Assembly: GCA_002405525.1 (NCBI GenBank)
Contig: DHLY01000058.1
Span: 21,412 to 40,275, forward strand
DNA length: 18,864 nt
Origin: Proteobacteria bacterium UBA4656
GTDB lineage: Bacteria > Pseudomonadota > Gammaproteobacteria > Xanthomonadales > Ahniellaceae
Reading direction: 5' to 3'
The notes under the pieces were generated by a model. The model was not told the DNA's origin. It made no database searches and saw only the letters and a program-made list of their open reading frames with translations. Positions 1 to 8,228 of the stretch are shown piece after piece. The position numbers were made by a program, and so were the translations under genes. Position 1 is the first letter of the stretch, and every line of letters starts with the position of its first letter.

Positions 1-3000
1 GGCTAGGGGTAGCACCGCCACGGCCGGCGGGATTCAGGACTCCCGTGGGGACGGGGAGTCTCGGGGTTAGCGCCCTGCCTTTGCGGCTGTTGACCCCTTC
101 CTCGCTCTCGATCCTGAACCAGGGGCCGGGTGGCTTGGAACTCGGAAGCGGCCGGAGCACTTCGGCCGCTGTGGGCGGCCGCGTCGGCCTCAACACCTGC
201 CCCGGCGGAGGCGCCGGGTTGGAGCACGTGGCGGCCCCGATCACGCAGCCCCAGAACTCGCCCATCCACTTGACCTTGTCCATCATCTGGCCAGTCTGGC
301 GCACCGCTTCGTAGAGATTCTGGATATTCTGCGGGCTTAAAGATGGCAAACGTTTCAACGGCCCGGCAATCCAGTTGTCGCGATTGCCGTTGAGCGGGCC
401 GTCCGGATACCAGGCAACGGGATTGCCGGGAAAGGCACCATGAAGGACCTCGCCCGTTGTTCCTGTCGGATCGACCAGGTTGACCGGATCGTTGCCGACA
501 TAGGCATACAGGTTGGGGCCGTCCGCATAGCCGACAGGGTCAGTCTGCAGGAAGCGGCCCAGATCATGCGAGTAGAAGCGCGCCTTGTAGAAGTGCAGGC
601 CGAGGCTCGGCAGATACGCTTGCCCGGTGTACTTGAATCGCGTGCCCGTCGTGCTGCCCGGCTGGCCGAATGGACCGTAGCCCTGCGACTGCGCCCGGGT
701 TCCGGTGCCGTCGGCGCTTGCCACGATGCTGCCCGACTGATCCGCGTACAGCCAGGACTTGTTGGTCGTGCCCGCACCCTCGTAGGTCACGATCGGTTCA
801 TCGACACCGGGGCCATGGACGTGCCGGCGAAGCAGCACGCCGTCGCCGTCGTATTCGGCCACGAGGTCGGCGCCGTCATACAGGAAAACCTTGGCTGCCC
901 CCGTCATTTCGACGACCATGTCACCTTCGTCCGGTGGCGCCCCCGCGGTGAGCACCTCCTGGCGCATCCGACCCTCCGCATCGTAGCTGAGCGCAACGCC
1001 GGTACCGCTCCGGGTCGCCGACACCAGTTCGTTGAGGTCGTTGTAGGTCCAGGCCCAGGTGCCATCCCCCATCAGGTTGCCGCGCGCATCGTGACTGAGG
1101 GCAAAACCGCGCGCCATGGCGTACTGGTTCAGCCCGTTGGGCATGTAACTGTGCGTGCCGGCAGCAGGCGGCGCCCAACCATAGGCCGCATTGCTGATGC
1201 CTCGATCAACGACCTGCATGGCCTGGTTGCGCGAGAGCGTGAAACCCACGTCAGCCGCCGCGCCCGCCAGGTCGTGCACCAACCCCGAGAGGGCGCCCTG
1301 GTCGCCCCAGGTGTATCGGGTCATCGTGCCGTTCCCCAGATTCACCGTGGTGCGCCGCGAAAGGTCGTCATACGCAAAGCCGGTCACGAGACTGGCACTG
1401 CCGTACTCCCTGATCGCGTCCGTGCGGTTCAGCACGTCGTGGCCCATGGTCACGAAGTACCCGTCAGGCCAGGTCATCCGCGTCCGGTTGCCGGCAGCGT
1501 CATACTCGTACGTCAGCGTGCGCCCACCTGCGGTGGTTCGCGTCATGCGGCCGGCATTGTCCCAGGCGTAGGTGATCGCATGGCCGGCTCGCACGGCGCT
1601 CAGCGTCCGGCCCAGCAAATCGTAGGTGTAGGCCACGCTGTCGGCCGCGGCCGGATACGTCCGGGCCGTCAACCGGTCGAGCTGGTCGTAAGCCAGGTTG
1701 ACCACGCTGCCGTTCCGCAGCCGATGGGTCACCAGATTGTCATTGGCGTCGTAGGCGTACGCCTCGAAGTCGATCGTCGATGACATGCCCGACCCCGGAG
1801 CAGGTATCGGATGGCGCAGCCGGCTGAGCCGGTCGTAGCCGTCGTACTCGAACGTGCTCAGGTTGCCCTGACCGTCCCGCAGCGTGGCGCGCATGCCGTT
1901 GGGCGTGTAGGTGAATCGAGTCGTGCTGGCCGCCGGCGTTCCGGCGCCGCGCGTGATGTCCTGAACACGACCATCCGCGGTGTAGGAGTAAGTCGTGGTT
2001 CGGGGACCGCCTTCTCCGGTCGCCAGCGCCAGCGTTTCGCTGACCACGCGACCCTCGCTGTCGAAACTGCGGTCCATGATCGGCACCGGAGCCGACTCAG
2101 GCGGGCAGACGCCGTCGGAGGCCATGCGAGCCGGACCCCACTGGCGCGTCGGTTGTCCGTTGGCGGAATATCGGACGCAGTCGACCAACCAACCCGCACC
2201 TTCCTGGCGCGCGGTACGCACGAGGCGCCCATCGCTGTCGTAGAACAGCCGTTCCATCCTGCCGAGCGCATTGGTCATCTGTGTGAGGCGACGCAAACCG
2301 TCGTACTGCAGCGTCGTGACGTCCGCGACATCGCCGCGGGGGCCGTCGATTCGCGTCAGGTTGCCAATGGCATCATGGGTGAACGAGGTCGTCAGTGCCA
2401 GCCTGCCCGGACCGGCATCCACCACGACTGTCGCGGGCACATAACGGTTGGCCGCGTCATAGGTCCGAACCGTGGCGGTGGTGTCGGCGAACCCCGTGAC
2501 CCGGTTGACTTCGCTGCCCAGCAGGTAGAACGTCGGCCACCCGGCTGGAGCGAATGCGGTGTACGCAAGCGTCGTCTGCGGACGCTCCAGTCCCGGCGCC
2601 GGCGCCGGCATCGTCACCGTGGCCGGTTCCCCGTGTCCGGCGTGATAGGTGTAGTCGGTCCGCTGGCCGCGCGGATTGGTGGTGGACGCCAACCGGTTGA
2701 AGAGACCCTCGTAGGTGTTGACCGTCGTCCGCACTGCCAGCGCACTGCCAGGCTTCGGTCGCTCCACAATGCGCAGCACATTGTGCGTGCAGCGTCTTTC
2801 GGGACCGGCACAACCCGAATCATCATAGACGTACTCGACGCTGTTGCCCTCGGGGAGGGTGACGCGCACAGCCCTTCCGGCCGAATCGTATTCGGTGCTC
2901 GTGACCCGCCCCAGCGGGTCGATGGTCCGCACCGGCAGGCCCTGCGTATCGAAGAATGCGACTTCCCGTGCTCCCGACGGCCCTTCGACCTCGTATCGCC

Positions 3001-6000
3001 GTCCCGTCGAGAAGACGTTGGTCACGTTGCCGAGATAGTCGGCAATTCGTTGCAGGCTGCCATCGCGTCGATACTCGATGCGCTGCACCGGCGCACCTGG
3101 CGTGACGCCGTTGCTGACGCCCGCCAACCGCCCCGTGCCGTCGTACTGGAAAAGCAGTCGCTGCAGTCGATTGCTGAACGCCTGGAGGCTGCCGTGGTCC
3201 CCGTAGCCATAGGCGACTTCACGCTCCGGCCCCGGCACATACGGAAAGCCACCGTACTCGAGCGACTGCCATGGATGCTGCGGTGTCTCGCGGTACCTCA
3301 TCGTGCGGATGAGGACGTCGGGGAATGGCCTGGGCCCGCCATAGCAGTTGGACTGGTAGCACCAGGTGCCTCGACCCAGGCTCCGAACCTGGTCCCCGAT
3401 CCCGCTCCAGACAAACCCCTCGATGTTGAAGGCCCCGCCGACGTCCACCAGCCACGGGATGTTTTCATACCACTGCCAATACCAAAGCATTGGCGTGATT
3501 CCGTGCACGGAAGTGTAGGTCTGGCCCGTTGCGTACCACTCCACTTCGCCGCGCCACCAATCCTCCTTCGGCACCTCCCACACCGGCGTGGACGGCTGCC
3601 AGCCGCCCAGGGACCGCGATGTCGACCCCGAAGTGCCGGTGGGACAGGACCATTCGCCTTGCACCTGGCAGGTCGGTTCGGAGGGACCCTTCTGCCGACC
3701 GATGACGTAGAAGCGATGCTTCCGGTCAGGTTCGATCTCGCCGCAGCGTCGCCAACGGTATTGCGGCACAATGCCCGGACCGCATGGACGCTCGGGCATG
3801 AGGAGCGCGGTGCCCCTTTCCAATGCCCGCCCGGGTGGAAAAGCCTCCAGCCGGAACGGCGCGACGCCGGGACCCGGGCCACCCGTGTTCACCTTGACGC
3901 CACGGATCCGATTGTCGGCGTCGTACTCCAGTTGCAGGGCGTGACCGACGCTGTTGGACACCGATGTCAGAAAACCGCCGACGTAAGTGAATCGGGCTTG
4001 CATCCCGTTCGCCAGCGTGTAGGTCTCCAGTTCGCCCGCCGCATTGAATGCCAGCCGCGTTCGATCCTTGGTCTCGTAAGTGAACGCACCGCTGTTGAGC
4101 ACCAGTCGAGCCGAACTGCCGCGGGGCGGATTGTAAGTGCCATCAGGAAGGCGCACGAAAACCTCGGACGATGCGCCCACGCGCACCGCAGCCGCCGCCT
4201 CGTCCAAGTGTTCCGAAGCCCATTTCGCACCGACTGCCGCAGCGACCATGTTGACCAGCGGTTCTTCGGCATCGGACATCAAGTCCAGCCCGACCATGTT
4301 CGATACGATGTTGGCCACTGCGTCCAGCGCCGAGCCTGCCCCCAACGCACGCAGCCCGGCTTCGGACACCCGAACAGAGCCGCCGAGGTTGTGCGACCAA
4401 CCGCGTCCGAACGGACCATCCTGGTGCGCCGACCCGGAGCTGTACAGGCGCTGCAACGTCAGCCCATAGGGAAACTCGCCAACGCCAACGCTGACATCGG
4501 TGAGCGACATGGTGAAATCGCTCGGGGAGGAATTGAGAACCCCCTGGAACAGCGGGTTTGGTGGAAGGTTGGGATATGGAGGAAAGCCCCCTTGCCAGGG
4601 GCGCGTCATTTCGCCGCGGATGCCAGCAACGAGTGTTGCGCTGCTGCCTCCGGCCGACGCCTCGAGGAAGCCAACACCCTGCCATTTGTCGACCATCACG
4701 CGGCAGTCGGCCGGGACGATGACACGCCGGCCGGCTGCGATGGCGGCGTCGAACATGTCCATGTAGCGGTTGCAACCGAACCCGGCCGGAGCGGAAGAAA
4801 CCAGAATCGGACGGATCGTGGTGTAGTTGGCCGAGGTAGCGCTCAGCACCGAGACGCCAGTTGCCACCGCCTGATCCAACAGGCTGACGGTCGACGCAGC
4901 CATCGGAACCGGAGTCAGTTGCTCGAACACGGACGACTCCAGAACGCTGAGCGCGAGCTGTCCAGCCAGGGCCACGGGGCGGATCGCGCTGCGATCGCGC
5001 GTGGCGACCGTGGTTCTGCTCATGGGCCAATCGACGAATGCCTGGCCACCGTGCATCCCGATGATGCCGATGGCGTGGTGCCAAAGCGTCGATGAACCGG
5101 CGACGCGATCAACGACTTCCTGGCTCGCGGATGACTGCGCCAACCATTGCGCGCCCATCACTGCCAGTCCGCCGGCAAGCATCTCGTCGTCGCGGAACCT
5201 TTCGAGTGCGGCCCCCTGCGGAACCTGCGCTGCCTTCATCCCAGCGAGCCGCCGTTCGTACCGCGCCACGGTTGCGGCGCTCGTGGGGCCCCAACCGTGA
5301 CTGATGACGAAGGCATTGCCGCGGCTGCCTGTTCCCCGCATCACGGCAGACTGCGCGGCTGTCCCGTCGGCCAGATGACTCACCGACGCGGCGATGGTGA
5401 CCTCCGAGCCCTCAGCCGTGTAAGGCTGACTGAACTGCACGACGCCGTCCAGACGCAATTCAGGGATGAAATCGCTGAATGTGAGGCTCAGACGCTTGCC
5501 ATAGAGTGCGTCGGCTGTATAGATCCTGCCGATCGCGGGCCTGTTCGCAATGGAAATCTCCAGTCGCAAGATCACGCGGTAAGAATCAAGATTGCGTACG
5601 GGGTCGGCATCTCCCTCCCGCAGCACCACCGGTGCGGCGACCTGACATACCTCCGACGGAACGCTCGAAGCGAGCGGCGCGCAGCTCGGCAGCGACGTGC
5701 GCCGCGGCGGAGTGGCCCACGAGTGTTGCACCGGCCCGGGACCGCCGAGCACTTCCTGCAGTCCCCCATGAGGGTTGTTGGCCCGGATGTATGCGGCAAG
5801 ATTGCTCGCATACCTCACCAGGTCGTTGCGTGCATTGGCCCGATTGAGATTCCGCACCGAATCCGCGGTGATGGTCGCGCCCAGCCGGGCGTTGCCGAGG
5901 AATGCCGTCCTGCTGTAGCCGGTGATCGCCGCCAGGTCGGGACGCGGATGAACCGCACGCGGCTTGATCGATGGGTCGAACACGAACACCGTGCCACCGA

Positions 6001-6751
6001 TACCCACTTGCACCCACACGTGGCTGAATCCGAAGTGCGTCGGGGTGCCACAGGGCGCGGGCGCAACGCTCCCCCAACTGCCCAGGATTGGAACGCCTCC
6101 GTCGGCCAGCCGGTCCGTGAACGTACACAGGTTTGCCGACTCCACGCCCATCCAGCTGGCAGCGATCGACGCCGGAAGCGCGATGTTGCCGCGAACGACG
6201 TCCGCCGTGAATCCCGCGGCGCGAAGCAGATCGCGAAGCAGCAGTGCTTGATCGAAGGCCGTCCCGGCGCCATCCAGCAGCGCGCCCTCCGGTCCCTTGT
6301 GCACACCCCACTTGGGATAAAACGAGATGTTGTCCCGGACGTGCTGAAAGATCAGGTCCGGATCGTTCTTCAGCGCGCTTGCGAGATCGGCAATCGTTTC
6401 CGGTACAGCGGGCAGCCTGGAACCTTTCCCGGGCGCGATGTCGGCGCTCCCGACTTCCGAACCCGTTTCGGCCGCTGCTGGCGCATCGATTGGCGGCGGA
6501 GCGCCCCGCGCGCGCATCGCCGCGTCGGCCTCCTCTGGCGTGACCGGGGCGCGACGCCCCGAGTGCCAGCCCGGACCCTCAATCGTCGCCTCGTTCCAAC
6601 CGCGCGCCTGCGCGCCGGGCAGCGCCGATGCCGATTCAGGCCGGTCGAGGCTGTCGTGGGTGTACTGCCGGGTCGCCGCCTGCAGCGAAGACCCCAGGAA
6701 CAAAACGCCGAGAAACGCTGGAAAAAACAGCTGCCATCTTGACGCGGCCAT
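1..6751 (-). CDS. Secreted RHS/YD-repeat protein with transglutaminase-like domain (C-terminus cut off by window edge)
   Basis: I translated the minus strand from the ATG at 6751. The frame stays open for 2250 codons to the left edge with no stop. Residues 1-25 form a Sec signal peptide (hydrophobic FFPAFLGVLFLGSSLQA, likely cut after LQA). Residues about 120-265 are transglutaminase-like, with H244 (HVWVQV) and D259 (DPSIK), but the expected nucleophile site reads GAGTAFDQ (161-168) with no Cys. Residues about 470-740 resemble the middle part of large RHS-plus-transglutaminase proteins. The shell begins around 744 (FGRGWSHNL about 782-790). At least twelve YD units follow, such as YDSAGRAVRV, YDGLRRLTQM and YDAAGNRTRM. 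A Trp-rich insertion occupies about 959-1179. The core ends with ARFYSHDLGRFLQTDP (2057 on) and finishes at DPTG (about 2097). About 153 residues of unrecognised tip follow. RHS shells commonly enclose or deliver a C-terminal toxin; toxin activity here is inference. I see no PAAR or VgrG link, so Sec export is more likely than type VI delivery. Confidence 0.93.
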   Translation of the reverse strand, partial: MAASRWQLFFPAFLGVLFLGSSLQAATRQYTHDSLDRPESASALPGAQARGWNEATIEGPGWHSGRRAPVTPEEADAAMRARGAPPPIDAPAAAETGSEVGSADIAPGKGSRLPAVPETIADLASALKNDPDLIFQHVRDNISFYPKWGVHKGPEGALLDGAGTAFDQALLLRDLLRAAGFTADVVRGNIALPASIAASWMGVESANLCTFTDRLADGGVPILGSWGSVAPAPCGTPTHFGFSHVWVQVGIGGTVFVFDPSIKPRAVHPRPDLAAITGYSRTAFLGNARLGATITADSVRNLNRANARNDLVRYASNLAAYIRANNPHGGLQEVLGGPGPVQHSWATPPRRTSLPSCAPLASSVPSEVCQVAAPVVLREGDADPVRNLDSYRVILRLEISIANRPAIGRIYTADALYGKRLSLTFSDFIPELRLDGVVQFSQPYTAEGSEVTIAASVSHLADGTAAQSAVMRGTGSRGNAFVISHGWGPTSAATVARYERRLAGMKAAQVPQGAALERFRDDEMLAGGLAVMGAQWLAQSSASQEVVDRVAGSSTLWHHAIGIIGMHGGQAFVDWPMSRTTVATRDRSAIRPVALAGQLALSVLESSVFEQLTPVPMAASTVSLLDQAVATGVSVLSATSANYTTIRPILVSSAPAGFGCNRYMDMFDAAIAAGRRVIVPADCRVMVDKWQGVGFLEASAGGSSATLVAGIRGEMTRPWQGGFPPYPNLPPNPLFQGVLNSSPSDFTMSLTDVSVGVGEFPYGLTLQRLYSSGSAHQDGPFGRGWSHNLGGSVRVSEAGLRALGAGSALDAVANIVSNMVGLDLMSDAEEPLVNMVAAAVGAKWASEHLDEAAAAVRVGASSEVFVRLPDGTYNPPRGSSARLVLNSGAFTYETKDRTRLAFNAAGELETYTLANGMQARFTYVGGFLTSVSNSVGHALQLEYDADNRIRGVKVNTGGPGPGVAPFRLEAFPPGRALERGTALLMPERPCGPGIVPQYRWRRCGEIEPDRKHRFYVIGRQKGPSEPTCQVQGEWSCPTGTSGSTSRSLGGWQPSTPVWEVPKEDWWRGEVEWYATGQTYTSVHGITPMLWYWQWYENIPWLVDVGGAFNIEGFVWSGIGDQVRSLGRGTWCYQSNCYGGPRPFPDVLIRTMRYRETPQHPWQSLEYGGFPYVPGPEREVAYGYGDHGSLQAFSNRLQRLLFQYDGTGRLAGVSNGVTPGAPVQRIEYRRDGSLQRIADYLGNVTNVFSTGRRYEVEGPSGAREVAFFDTQGLPVRTIDPLGRVTSTEYDSAGRAVRVTLPEGNSVEYVYDDSGCAGPERRCTHNVLRIVERPKPGSALAVRTTVNTYEGLFNRLASTTNPRGQRTDYTYHAGHGEPATVTMPAPAPGLERPQTTLAYTAFAPAGWPTFYLLGSEVNRVTGFADTTATVRTYDAANRYVPATVVVDAGPGRLALTTSFTHDAIGNLTRIDGPRGDVADVTTLQYDGLRRLTQMTNALGRMERLFYDSDGRLVRTARQEGAGWLVDCVRYSANGQPTRQWGPARMASDGVCPPESAPVPIMDRSFDSEGRVVSETLALATGEGGPRTTTYSYTADGRVQDITRGAGTPAASTTRFTYTPNGMRATLRDGQGNLSTFEYDGYDRLSRLRHPIPAPGSGMSSTIDFEAYAYDANDNLVTHRLRNGSVVNLAYDQLDRLTARTYPAAADSVAYTYDLLGRTLSAVRAGHAITYAWDNAGRMTRTTAGGRTLTYEYDAAGNRTRMTWPDGYFVTMGHDVLNRTDAIREYGSASLVTGFAYDDLSRRTTVNLGNGTMTRYTWGDQGALSGLVHDLAGAAADVGFTLSRNQAMQVVDRGISNAAYGWAPPAAGTHSYMPNGLNQYAMARGFALSHDARGNLMGDGTWAWTYNDLNELVSATRSGTGVALSYDAEGRMRQEVLTAGAPPDEGDMVVEMTGAAKVFLYDGADLVAEYDGDGVLLRRHVHGPGVDEPIVTYEGAGTTNKSWLYADQSGSIVASADGTGTRAQSQGYGPFGQPGSTTGTRFKYTGQAYLPSLGLHFYKARFYSHDLGRFLQTDPVGYADGPNLYAYVGNDPVNLVDPTGTTGEVLHGAFPGNPVAWYPDGPLNGNRDNWIAGPLKRLPSLSPQNIQNLYEAVRQTGQMMDKVKWMGEFWGCVIGAATCSNPAPPPGQVLRPTRPPTAAEVLRPLPSSKPPGPWFRIESEEGVNSRKGRALTPRLPVPTGVLNPAGRGGATPS

Positions 6752-7094
6752 ACCCCCCCCCCGTGGCGCACTGTGGAACTGAAGCAACCCTGCGGAATGT
6801 TTGCTCCTGCGTTGTTGTCGACCGATCGGTATACGAGCCCCCACCCTGCACGGCAGCAGCCGCTGCGAAAACCGCCCGCGCCGCCGAGTCACCCGACCCG
6901 CGGCGCAGTGGTAACACGGGCAGCCGGGCCGCGACAGGGAAAGTGACAATCCGTTGCGAACGGCGCCGACGCGCGAGGCCGCCTCGCCGCTCAGCCGAAC
7001 GCACCCGTGGCCGCAGCCCCGACAGGCCGCCGTTTCCAGATCGCCTTGTCAGCGTTCCGCGACGTGCCAACCTCGCCCTTCCGAGCGCCGTCGC
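6752..7094. other. Non-coding gap between moeB and the RHS gene
   Basis: These 343 bases separate the moeB stop from the RHS start. The reading frames crossing it are rich in Arg, Ala and Gly with no recognisable domain, so I call no gene. It contains the G10 tract, a 10-base perfect palindrome (ACCGATCGGT, 6821-6830) and a short GC hairpin (GCGAGGC/GCCTCGC arms, 6973-6987) with no T-run after it on either strand. The RHS promoter should lie here. A TATACC-like box next to the palindrome is possible, but its -35 partner is poor, so I do not call it. Confidence 0.5.
6753..6762 (-). repeat. G10 homopolymer immediately before the RHS start codon
   Basis: On the coding (minus) strand the start region reads CAC, ten G, T, ATG. 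Only one base separates the tract from the start codon. The upstream half of the tract lies about 5-9 bases before the ATG and could act as a G-rich ribosome binding site; no other good site is close (an AGGAG lies 52 bases upstream). A GTG at 6769-6771 would be in frame with the RHS ATG if the tract had 8 or 11 G, but not with 10. Tracts this long are slippage-prone in bacteria, so length variation could change translation. It is also a place where sequencing errors are common. Confidence 0.95.
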
Positions 7095-8228
7095 TCAGCG
7101 CGGCGTGCAGAGCGACCCAAGCCCCAGCGGCGGACGCCGCAACGACGGAGGACCACAGCCCGGGCAGCTCGGGTCGCGCGGCACACGCAGTTCGCGGAAG
7201 GTCATTCCGCGTGCATCGACGTGCAACAGGCGCCCACGCAATGGCACCCCAATACCGAGCAGCAGCTTGATCGTCTCGGCCGCCTGCAAGCTGCCGACAA
7301 TCCCCGGCAGCACGCCGAGCACGCCGGCTGCAGCGCAATCCGGCGCGTCCCGCACGGCCGGCGGATCCGGAAACAAGCAGCGGTAACAGGGCGAGGCGTC
7401 GGCGCCGCCGAACACGGACACCTGACCCTCGAAGCGGTGGATCGCGCCGTAGACCAAGGGCTTGCTCGCCGCCTGGCAGGCGGCATCGAGCAGGTAGCGC
7501 GCAGCGAAGTTGTCGGTGCCGTCAAGGACCACGTCGGCGTCGGCGACCAGCGATCCGACGTTGCCCACATCGACCCTGGCCTGCACGGCATCGACCGAAA
7601 GCCGCGGATTGAGTGCCAGAAGCGCCTCGCGCGCCGACGCCGCCTTCGGCAAGCCCACACCAGCGTCCCGGTGCAGTATCTGCCGCTGCAGGTTGCTGCG
7701 CTCAATCACGTCGGGATCGACGATGCGCAACGATCCCACTCCGGCGGCAGCCAGATACAAGGCGGCCGGCGAGCCCAGCCCACCTGCGCCGACCAGCAGC
7801 ACGCGTGAGCGCAACAGCCGCAACTGGCCACTTTCTCCCACCTCGGGCAACAGCAGGTGGCGCGCGTAGCGCTCGCGCGCATCGGCATCGAGGGTGCTGC
7901 GCGGCGCCCAGGGCAGGCCCTCGGCGCGCCAGCGTTCGAAGCCGCCGGCTACCGACCTTGCGGCGCTCCAGCCGGCCGCGCGCAGCCACTGCACGGCCTG
8001 AGCGGATCGCCGGCCGCTGGCGCAGATCGCCAGCACCGGAGTCTCAGGCGGCGGCAGGCGCGTCGCCGCCGCCTCGAGATCGCCCAGCGCGATCAGGGAT
8101 GCCCCGTCCGGCGCGCCCAGCGCCCACTCGCCGGGCTCGCGCACGTCGAGCAGGACGGCACCCTGCCCGACCAGCCGATGCGCCGGACCGGGATCGATCT
8201 CCAGATCTGGCGGCGCGTGCAGCCTCAC
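7095..8228 (-). CDS. moeB: Rhodanese-MoeB fusion: sulfur-carrier adenylyltransferase of molybdopterin synthesis
   Basis: This 377-residue protein starts at a GTG that overlaps the moeA stop (GTGA). Residues about 8-108 are a rhodanese domain with an intact active-site loop, CASGRRS (Cys69), which can carry persulfide sulfur. Residues about 115-360 are an E1-like adenylyltransferase. It has the ATP-binding GAGGLGSP (147-154), Asp171 in RIVDPDVIERSNLQRQ, a Cys at 298 (PDCAAAGVLG) near the usual E1 catalytic position, and zinc-type pairs CYRC (281/284) and CPGC (355/358). MoeB adenylates the C-terminal glycine of MoaD so that sulfur can be loaded. Fusion to rhodanese suggests that one polypeptide both activates and sulfurates the carrier; eukaryotic MOCS3 does this with the domains in the opposite order. 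MoaD-like partners are not in the window, and service to ThiS-type carriers is also possible. Confidence 0.93.
   Translation of the reverse strand: MRLHAPPDLEIDPGPAHRLVGQGAVLLDVREPGEWALGAPDGASLIALGDLEAAATRLPPPETPVLAICASGRRSAQAVQWLRAAGWSAARSVAGGFERWRAEGLPWAPRSTLDADARERYARHLLLPEVGESGQLRLLRSRVLLVGAGGLGSPAALYLAAAGVGSLRIVDPDVIERSNLQRQILHRDAGVGLPKAASAREALLALNPRLSVDAVQARVDVGNVGSLVADADVVLDGTDNFAARYLLDAACQAASKPLVYGAIHRFEGQVSVFGGADASPCYRCLFPDPPAVRDAPDCAAAGVLGVLPGIVGSLQAAETIKLLLGIGVPLRGRLLHVDARGMTFRELRVPRDPSCPGCGPPSLRRPPLGLGSLCTPR

Noticed and set aside
2600..2615. GCGCCG tandem in the RHS gene as a regulatory or recombination repeat
   Set aside because: It simply encodes a short Pro-Ala run (PAPAP) and is only two to three units long.
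1811..5095. Very long plus-strand open frame (1094 codons) and others at 440-1783 and 5147-6742
   Set aside because: They lie antisense to the RHS gene, are rich in Arg, His, Val and Gly with no domain, and arise because minus-strand codons with GC-rich third positions leave few stops opposite. The minus frame contains clear YD repeats.
6973..6987. GC hairpin as a terminator after moeB
   Set aside because: The arms GCGAGGC/GCCTCGC pair well, but no T-run follows on the minus strand, so a factor-independent terminator is not supported.
6636..7070. 144-codon minus-strand frame in the gap before the RHS gene
   Set aside because: Composition is Arg/Ala/Gly-rich and low in complexity, it has no domain, and it runs out of frame into the RHS signal peptide.
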